From the NCBI GenBank assembly GCA_024626585.1, contig JANKJI010000007.1:88606986-88621337 (forward strand): DNA of 14,352 bases, read 5' to 3'. Position numbers and translations under genes: made by a program. A model generated the notes under the pieces. The model had not been told where the DNA came from and did no database searches. It was given only the letters and a program-made list of their open reading frames with translations. The DNA is from Ginkgo biloba. Taxonomy: Eukaryota > Streptophyta > Ginkgoopsida > Ginkgoales > Ginkgoaceae. Below are positions 8,346-14,352 of this stretch, piece by piece. Position 1 is the stretch's first letter; each line of letters opens with the position of its first letter.

Positions 8346-8800
8346 ATGAAGTTTGACAATGATAGATATAAATATGGGGCTAGTATCTTGATCATTCTGG
8401 AGGATCCTACTATGAAGATCCACCCATTATCATATCTCCTCTAGTTTGAATATACAAATTATATAATTGAGCATGAAACTCTTGTACTTAGGATATGCTA
8501 GGTTCTAGATATCAAGTTCAAGTAGTTGAAGGTGTATGAAGATTAAGAGTTGATTGTGAATTAGGTATTTAATAACTTCTCAATCAAGAATGATAACTTC
8601 AAATAATATGATAGTTGGGACTAGACATTAATTAAATTTACTGACCCTTTTGATATTTATTTTATTCCTAAATAATAAAACCAATTGGTTTATTCACTAT
8701 CAATTTTTTCCTCTCTATTTTCCTCTCATCCTTCTCTTTCTTATAGAAGGTTTAAGGTGTGATTTCTAGTTAGACCTTCTATACTAGATAACATCAACCA
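8346..8800 (+). pseudogene. Archaeal-type RNase H domain upstream of reverse transcriptase
   Basis: The frame from 8346 (MKFDNDRYKYGASILII) through HPLSYLL, FEYTNYIIEHETLVL and LKVYED-stop-ELIVN is the RVT_3 type of RNase H. The key acidic positions are still legible: Asp in KFD, Glu in IIEHE, Asp in YED. The tail (DPFDIYFIP, RPSILDNINH-stop-KVFE) continues in phase into the connection to reverse transcriptase. The element also has the ordinary gypsy RNase H at 10024-10490, so this is the additional copy, a feature known for Tat-like plant elements. Seven or more stops kill it. The placement between protease and reverse transcriptase is read directly from domain order. Confidence 0.8.
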
Positions 8801-10023
8801 TTGAAAGGTGTTTGAATATGATGATCAAATTATTTGTTTCTTATGAAATGAACAAGAATTTGATAACTGCTACATTGAAGATCAAGAACACCATTTCACA
8901 AATCAAAGTGATAAATGTGAAGGAAGGGTAATTCGGCTAAGTATAAACAAGATGCCCAAAGGTTTGGTGATTCTATAATCACTTTTAAATAAAAATGATA
9001 TAAATCAATTGGCTCTAAAAATGGAAGAATTATCAAAAATAATTATTCAAGAAACTATTCAAGTGAATATTATATCTATAGGAAAACCTAGGATCATTCA
9101 TGTTGGTGGGTGTTACACTCAAAATAAATAGGCTCAAATAGTCACCCCATGTTAAGAATTTAAAGATGTATTTTCCTAAACTTATCATAAAATAAATATT
9201 TTTAGTCCTAAGGTAATATAAAATCATATTCCTATTAAGCCTATGGAAAATAATTTTACAAAAAACATTAAAGTGTGAGTCCAAAACTGAAAACCATTGT
9301 TTGGAAGGAGACTAAAAATTTGTTGAATATAGGAATTATTTTCCCTATACGATATTCCACATGGGTGGCCAATCTGGTTCTCATTTGAAATAATAATGGG
9401 AATATTCATTAATATGTTGATTTCTAAAATATAAATAGAGAATCATTGAAGGATAATTACCTATTTCCAATAATGGATCAACTTTTGAAAATGGTAACTA
9501 GAGTAGAAATTTTGTCTATTCTGGATAATTTTTTGAGATATAATTAATTATTGGTGGAAGATGAGGATCATCTTAAAACAAATTTCAACACTCTGTGGGG
9601 TACATTTTCATAGCAAAGAATGCCATTTGGGTTGATGAGTGCTAGAGTGACTTTTAAAATACCTATAGATTTTGTATTCAAAGAACTTACTAGTAAGATT
9701 ATTGTAATTTATTTTGATGACCTTACCATTTTTCTAAGGACATATCACATTGATCACCTTAGGGAAATTTTTGACAGATGGAGTTTTGGTATTTCTCTCA
9801 ATCTTAAGTTATGAATCTTGGTATTACCTAAATTAAATTTTTTGGTCCATATTATCACTATAGAGGGAGCTTACATAAATCCTAAAAGAGTTAGAGTAAT
9901 TCAATCCATACCATTTTTTTCCAACAAGAAGATCGCCCAATATTTATTAAGAAAAAATAATTTTGTGATGTAGTTCATCCATGATTTTGCTAATATCATA
10001 TGACAAATCATATATCTTCTTAA
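8801..10023 (+). pseudogene. Reverse transcriptase remnant with connecting region
   Basis: Reverse transcriptase copies element RNA into DNA. The connection (EFKDVFS-stop-TYHK, NHIPIKP) keeps the aRNH phase until about 9300, where the loss of one base moves the frame. After it come WKETKNLL, IIFPIRYSTWVANLVL, YVDF, LKDNY, the first catalytic Asp in SILDNF (9524-9526), MPFGLMSARVTF and the catalytic YFDD (9710-9721), then EIFDRWSFGISLN and EGAYINPKRVRVIQSIP of the thumb. The catalytic aspartates survive, but about eight stops lie between 9302 and 10023. The open stretch 9620-9814 is just its least damaged piece. A further frameshift lies at about 10022, before the RNase H. Confidence 0.9.
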
Positions 10024-10490
10024 AAGAAATATATGGAATTTAAATATAATGATAAATCTAAGGAAGATTTAATTAAGATAAATGATTCCCTCACAACCAC
10101 TTCATTACTTGTTTCACCTAATTTTAGGAAATATTTTACCAGTAACTTGCATGATTCAAAGTAAGAAGTTATTGTAAAGATATTGTAGAAGGATGATGAC
10201 AACCATGAATGTCTTACACCTTTTATGAGCAAGGTGTTGAAGGACCATAAAATAAAATATTTGAAAGTTGACCAGTAGGACTATTGCTTAATCAGAGAAA
10301 GCAATGTTTTTAGACCTTATACCATAATGAATCATATTATGGCCTATGTACCATTATCCCTATTTAAATTAATGATGAATTATCAAGATTTGAGTAGAAA
10401 GTGGGATAATTGGGTTACTAAATTCAAGAGTATGACCTATATATAAATCATTTTATAATTATTAAAGGCTAGGCTCTTAGTGATCGGGTT
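10024..10490 (+). pseudogene. Gypsy-type RNase H remnant, end of the recognisable pol
   Basis: After the frameshift the text reads YMEFKYNDKSKEDLIKI, LLVSPNFRKYF, ECLTPFMSKVLKDHKIKY, RPYTIMNHIMAYVPL and WDNWVTKF, which follows the usual Ty3/gypsy RNase H. A last shift near 10450 leads to IIKG-stop-ALSD, the KGQAL motif that normally closes this domain before integrase. There are four stops in all, and the acidic active-site positions are poorly kept. What follows does not resemble the integrase zinc finger, so the element is truncated or rearranged here. Confidence 0.8.
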
Positions 10491-10559
10491 TTGACTTGGT
10501 CAACTTGTCTAGTGTTTGAAAATCATTTTCCTTTCTAGATAGAGGTAATGAGTTGATAA

Positions 10560-10590
10560 CTACTTTAAAGAGTAGAAGTGCATACTTCTA
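10560..10590. repeat. Two overlapping hairpins
   Basis: CTACT (10560-10564) pairs with AGTAG (10571-10575), and TAGAAGT (10573-10579) pairs with ACTTCTA (10584-10590, 4-nt loop GCAT). The arms overlap at 10573-10575, so only one hairpin can form at a time. Confidence 0.55.
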
Positions 10591-11016
10591 GGTGGAAAAA
10601 AAGGAAAGTTAGTAGGTGACACTAGGTAATAGAAAAGAGAAATATTATAGAAAAACACTAAAATTGAGTTTCCTTATTGGACTTGTGACTAGGTGCCATT
10701 TAGTAAGTTTGTAGGTTTTAACTTAGTTTTAGAAATGTTTACACCTGCCAATTTAGTTCTAAGAAACACTTGTAGTTAATGGGAGTTTATAGTTTCAGGT
10801 GTTATTTACATAATGCATGAAGCCAAGTGAGTTTTTAATGATTACAACTAGTGAGAGGTTTAGTTAATTGTTAAATTCTTAGGTATGTAGTTTAAATGTT
10901 CTTTGTTTTCATGTGCATAATGGTGTGAATTCAATAATGAAGAGTAATAAAAAAAGTAAAATACTTTACAATAAAACCATTCGTTAATTTTTATATTTTT
11001 GCATGTTAAAAATATT

Positions 11017-11038
11017 AAATAAAATAAATAAATAAATA
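11017..11038. repeat. AAAT microsatellite
   Basis: A run of AAAT/AATA units with one or two imperfections lies in very A/T-rich DNA. Confidence 0.8.
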
Positions 11039-12040
11039 TAAAATAGTAAAGAGAAATGAACACGTATTGATATAAAAGAACCTAGATACAAGTTTTATGA
11101 TTGGCATGCTCATCTCTTCCTCAACTCAACATAAACCCACTCCATTGGCCTCCAAACAAAGGGTAATTCAGGTATTTTTATCTTAGATAAGAGAAATAGG
11201 TAATGATATATAAATAAAGAACTAAATAAGAGGTGAATAAGGTACAAATGGTGTTGGATAAAACATTTGTTGAAACTAGGTAAAAGATTCATATAATATG
11301 ATTGTTAAAGGGTAAATAAAAGGTCAAATCCCCTTTTGAGGAAAACTCAAGGTCACACAACAATTGTACATGACCAAGAGCTAAGGAATATATAACCACC
11401 TTTGGTTTATTTCTTCAAACATTAGAAAAATATGTGATTTTAGTTGGAATAGAGTTATGGAAGGTTGATACATCATCAAATAACTTCCCACTAAATTGAA
11501 ATCAATTGTCCAAGCAAACATCATAGAGTTCTAGAGTGATTGTTATGTTATGAGGGTCATGCAGTGTCTTATGGCATAAGATTGAACATAGAGGCATCAA
11601 TAATGAATGGTAATTATGCTTAAACAGTAGTGAATGGATAAAATGATTAGTCCCTTGCAGGCGATGGAACTTGATGAACATAGAAATTGGGGCTACACAA
11701 CATTTAAGGTATAAAGAGAGTCCAAAGAGATGGACATAGGGTGTTTAGCCAATCAGAGGAGTATGCAATGAAGTGTACATATAGGGTGACTAATTTTCTT
11801 AGAAGAGAATGAATTAAAGGTGGGTAATAAGAGGTCAAACAAGTGTGTGAATCAAATTGGCTAGAAATCAGAGAATAGAGAGCACTATAGTGGGGATCGA
11901 CCCTGCAAGGGTGTAAAAGAATGATCAAAAAGCATTCTTCAGTAGTAGAATAGAGATAAAATAATAAATAAGAGTACCTTTGCAAGAAGAGAATCTTATA
12001 GATGGACTATAATAATTATTAGATTCCTTACAACTGCACA

Positions 12041-12148
12041 TTTCTCCTTTCTTACTTCCCTTTGTAGTCTTCCTCCTTCAAATTTTTTGCTTATATTTTC
12101 TCCCACTATTCTCTTTGGTCACTTCTTCTCTGAATGTTTCTTCCAACC
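12041..12148. other. Pyrimidine-rich tract
   Basis: About 108 bp of the plus strand are mostly C and T (CTCCTTTCTTACTTCCC and similar runs), broken by a few purines. On plus it resembles a CT-rich leader. Read on minus it is purine-rich, but no TG-started LTR follows it. No gene sits beside it. Confidence 0.45.
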
Positions 12149-13247
12149 ATTGGGCAGGAAAATCATTCCTTCTTATATACTAAAAAAAATCAACTACCTC
12201 AAACGACCAATTTGTTAGGCATATCAAGAAAGGTGGAGAGATAATACTCTCTCAATTGCATGCAACATCCAATGTGACCCTTAGTCTCCAGGAAAGAGGG
12301 CTATAGTGGTAAAAAAGGGGTTTGGAGTGATATTTTAGAAAAGAACAAAGTGGAATGAGGATGCAAATCTAATGCTAGAAATTCCCTTTAAATTTGAAGA
12401 CTCTAGAGCCAGGTAGGGCCTACCAAAACCAAAGAACAAATAACAAATAGTGAGAATGGGTGGGACAATCTCCTCAACCTTGGGTGTATACAAGAAAATT
12501 ATGCATACATACAATAAATATAACACCTCTACAAAGATCAGTCAACATTAGATCCATGGGGAGAGATTGACTATGGTTAATAAAAGATCCCAAAATAAAA
12601 TAAGACCTATGCCTAATCCATTGGGCCATGGATTCCAAAACCCAAATAGTTATCTCCTCTATGGAAACCTATGATCAATGACCTCAAAACTAAATTGAAA
12701 TACTCACCTCCAGTGTTATATATATCAAGAGCAATCAATCATGGGAAACATCATAAGACCTTATGTTCTCTCAATCAAGAGCTAGTTAGTTTTAACAAGA
12801 CTTGCAAAATGACAAGGAAAGAATTCTCATGGAAAATAGGATGAGTGAATGGTTATAGTATGTGAGTGATCAACCAAGAAGAATAAAGAGTGATACCACC
12901 TAATAAATTAACCTTTTTCAGAGATATATAGTTGTAAAGTTGAGATGCACAATTTGGAGAAGGTCATATCAACCACAATAGTATACCAAATCCTTATTTC
13001 AACACATGATTCATAAATAAGGAGAAAATAATCAACACGATTGAAAAGTAAGATATAATGAGAAACCAATAACAAGAATTCATAATGAAGTAAGAACATA
13101 AAATATGAAAATGGGATAAGACCCTGACATAAAATAAAATGAGCATGTACAAAACCAAAAGTAAAAATAACCATCCAAAAGAGGTTCTACATCAAGCTAG
13201 AAAGAAACAACACTAAAAAAATTGATAAACGATGACAAAGAGAACAT

Positions 13248-13470
13248 AAACCCTAGAAATATAGGAAACCCTAACAACATAAAAAACCCTAGGAAAAAAT
13301 CCAAAAATCCTTAGAAGCAACATTAGAAACATAAAAACTAAAAAAAAATTAAAATCAATAATAGAAATATGTTAGAGCAAGCCATACAAACCATAAACAT
13401 GGAAACACCAGGAAAAACCTAGGAATAATAACAACTATAAACAAAAACCCTAAAAGTAAACTAAAGCCCT
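13248..13470. promoter_or_regulatory. Cluster of telobox-like AAACCCTA motifs
   Basis: Exact AAACCCTA occurs at 13248, 13266, 13284 and 13445, the first three exactly 18 bp apart. Near-matches (AAAACCTAGG near 13414, AAGCCCTAAG near 13464) lie between and after. The motif equals just over one plant telomere unit and is known as a telobox in plant promoters and as a binding site for telomere-repeat-binding proteins. Here it lies about 50-270 bp beyond the end of the minus-strand integrase remnant. It may be part of that element's downstream non-coding DNA or a degraded interstitial telomere tract. Confidence 0.5.
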
Positions 13471-13515
13471 AAGAATTGGAATCATAATAAAAACATAAGC
13501 AGCTACCTTGAGATA

Positions 13516-14352
13516 TTATGTATAATATTTTTTCAATTACTGACCATTAGTATAATAATTGAATAGATTATTGTCACGGTGTGTAAGAAAATAAGAGTTA
13601 TTGCCATAGTTCTAGTTTATGACATAGGGTCTAATATAGAGAAACTCAAATTTTGAATGTTTTATAGGATCTTCTTTGGCATTTTTCCACATAAGTACTA
13701 GTTTGCCTGGTAAGAAGCTCCTAGTAGTGGTTTTCATATTGAAGGAAGCCTTAACCCTCTTTTGTCAAGCCTCTAGGTTCTATAATGTGTCTTTATGATT
13801 TTCTTCTAGATGCAATAACTCACATAGGATATGGTCAACTAATTCTAAGCTTAAAACTTTGGCACCTATTCTTAATGAAGTAATTTTAAGTTCAATAGAC
13901 ATGATCAATTTAAATCCATACACCAATGTATGTGGGCTAAACCATGTACTGCCTTTACAGGTAGTGCGATAAGCCCATAATGCATGAGATAATTTAAGAT
14001 GCCAATTTCTTCTAGACTCATATACAATCTTCTTTAAGATTTGAATTAGGGTTTTATTCATAATATCAATGAGTCTATTACCCTATGGAAAGTATGTAGA
14101 AGACTAGCGAAGAATAAAATTATTCTGGTAGTAGAACATGACCATTTTAGTGCTAGTAAATTGAGTGCCATTATTTGTGATTAATTTTGTTGGAAACATG
14201 GAATGAGTGAATACGTCATTTGTAAGGACTAAGATAATGTTAGTTGAATTAGATTTAATGAGTGGACTTACTTCATCCCATTTTATAAAATAGTCAGTGA
14301 TTGTCAATATGTAAGTTTGTTGACCACTAGACAGAGGAGAAATAGGATCGAT
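13516..14352 (-). pseudogene. Integrase remnant of a third Ty3/gypsy element (core and C-terminus)
   Basis: Reading from the right edge leftwards on the minus strand: IDPISPLSSG, ILTITDYFIKW, LITNNGTQF, STYFP-stop-GN, MNKTLIQILKKIV, NWHLKLSHALWAYRT, LVYGFKLIMSIE, then PGKLVLMW, KHSKFEFLYIRPYVI, NYGNNSYFL and NGQ-stop-LKKYY, ending at the stop 13516-13518. This follows the integrase core and C-terminal domain of a plant gypsy group distinct from the chromovirus at 4048-5391; no chromodomain-like tail follows. The phase is constant through the whole stretch, with six internal stops. The second catalytic Asp is now Asn (in TNNG) and the Glu 36 residues later is Asp (in LID). The first catalytic residue would lie just outside the window, so the gene continues to the right. 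Confidence 0.9.

Larger units (their letters stand above)
7017..10490 (+). mobile_element. Decayed Ty3/gypsy internal region: gag-PR-aRNH-RT-RNH
   Basis: A run of retrotransposon domains lies in the order zinc knuckle, protease, archaeal-type RNase H (aRNH), reverse transcriptase, gypsy RNase H. Frame phases are constant within domains and shift between them (near 8020, 8345, 9300, 10022 and 10450). The upstream aRNH and the reverse-transcriptase wording (PIRYS-WVANL, LKDNY) point to the Tat-like plant lineage rather than to the chromovirus at 4048-5391. Integrase and a clear 3' LTR are missing. The left end merges with unassigned DNA before 7017. Confidence 0.8.
10491..13200. other. Long stretch without recognisable gene
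   Basis: Both strands were read and no domain was found. Open frames on the minus strand (for example 11704-11985, 12335-12526, 12908-13174) are rich in Leu, Phe, Tyr and Ile as expected of A/T-rich non-coding DNA and have no motif. The stretch includes overlapping hairpins at 10560-10590, an AAAT microsatellite at 11017-11038, a TATA-like TATAAAAG at 11071-11078 with nothing recognised downstream, a pyrimidine-rich tract at 12041-12148 and a 7-bp-arm palindrome at 12615-12634. It may hold eroded LTRs of the flanking elements. Confidence 0.5.

Noticed and set aside
9033-9409. Two open frames on minus, 83 and 61 codons
   Set aside because: They are shadows of the plus-strand reverse transcriptase and connection region.
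10591-10608. Purine run GGTGGAAAAAAAGGAAAG as the purine tract of the element at 7017-10490
   Set aside because: Integrase, which should come before it, is absent, and the following bases do not give a clear LTR start; too weak to call.
11881-11915. GGGGATCGACCCTGCAAGGG as a regulatory palindrome
   Set aside because: Arms are short and imperfect, and there is no gene nearby.
11704-11985. Open frame of 93 codons on minus
   Set aside because: Composition (Leu, Ser, Tyr, His rich) without any motif; the opposite strand is equally uninformative.
12908-13174. Hydrophobic 88-codon open frame on minus, membrane-protein-like
   Set aside because: A/T-rich DNA yields Phe/Leu/Ile/Tyr-rich frames by composition; no family signature or promoter context.
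1-14352. CRISPR array, phage defence or bacterial operon
   Set aside because: No regularly spaced identical repeats with unique spacers, no bacterial-type coding density and no ribosome binding sites; all recognised code is plant-type retrotransposon.

Overview
The window looks like nuclear DNA of a plant with a large, repeat-rich genome, possibly a gymnosperm, though the sequence alone cannot settle that. It is strongly A/T-rich. I see no intact gene, tRNA, rRNA or CRISPR array. Nearly everything recognisable is dead LTR-retrotransposon code of the Ty3/gypsy superfamily, belonging to at least three different elements and broken by many in-frame stops. The short open frames elsewhere have no recognisable domain.

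Layout. 1-1206: unassigned. 1207-1590: four degenerate copies of a repeat of about 100 bp. 1784-2194 (+): end of a pol frame with an archaeal-type RNase H domain, running into a polypurine tract (2195-2209) and a candidate 3' LTR (2210-3451, ends TGTAG/CTACA). 3452-4047: no gene, but an unusual row of perfect short inverted repeats. 4048-5391 (+): integrase with a chromodomain-like tail (chromovirus type), in one frame throughout but with about 22 stops. 5392-7016: polypurine tract, LTR-like DNA with a TATA box, a diverged 184-bp duplication and two minisatellites. 7017-10490 (+): a second, different element read as gag zinc knuckle, aspartic protease, archaeal-type RNase H, reverse transcriptase and the usual gypsy RNase H, with about five frameshifts and no integrase after it. 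10491-13515: no recognisable gene; small hairpins, an AAAT microsatellite, a pyrimidine-rich tract and a cluster of telobox motifs. 13516-14352 (-): integrase core and C-terminus of a third element, running off the right edge.

No genes here work together now; the region is a graveyard of nested or rearranged elements. The points of most interest are the archaeal-type RNase H in two different positions in two elements, a decay pattern dominated by C-to-T and G-to-A changes (as expected of old methylated DNA), and the hairpin row at 3561-3781. I found no credible undescribed functional system.
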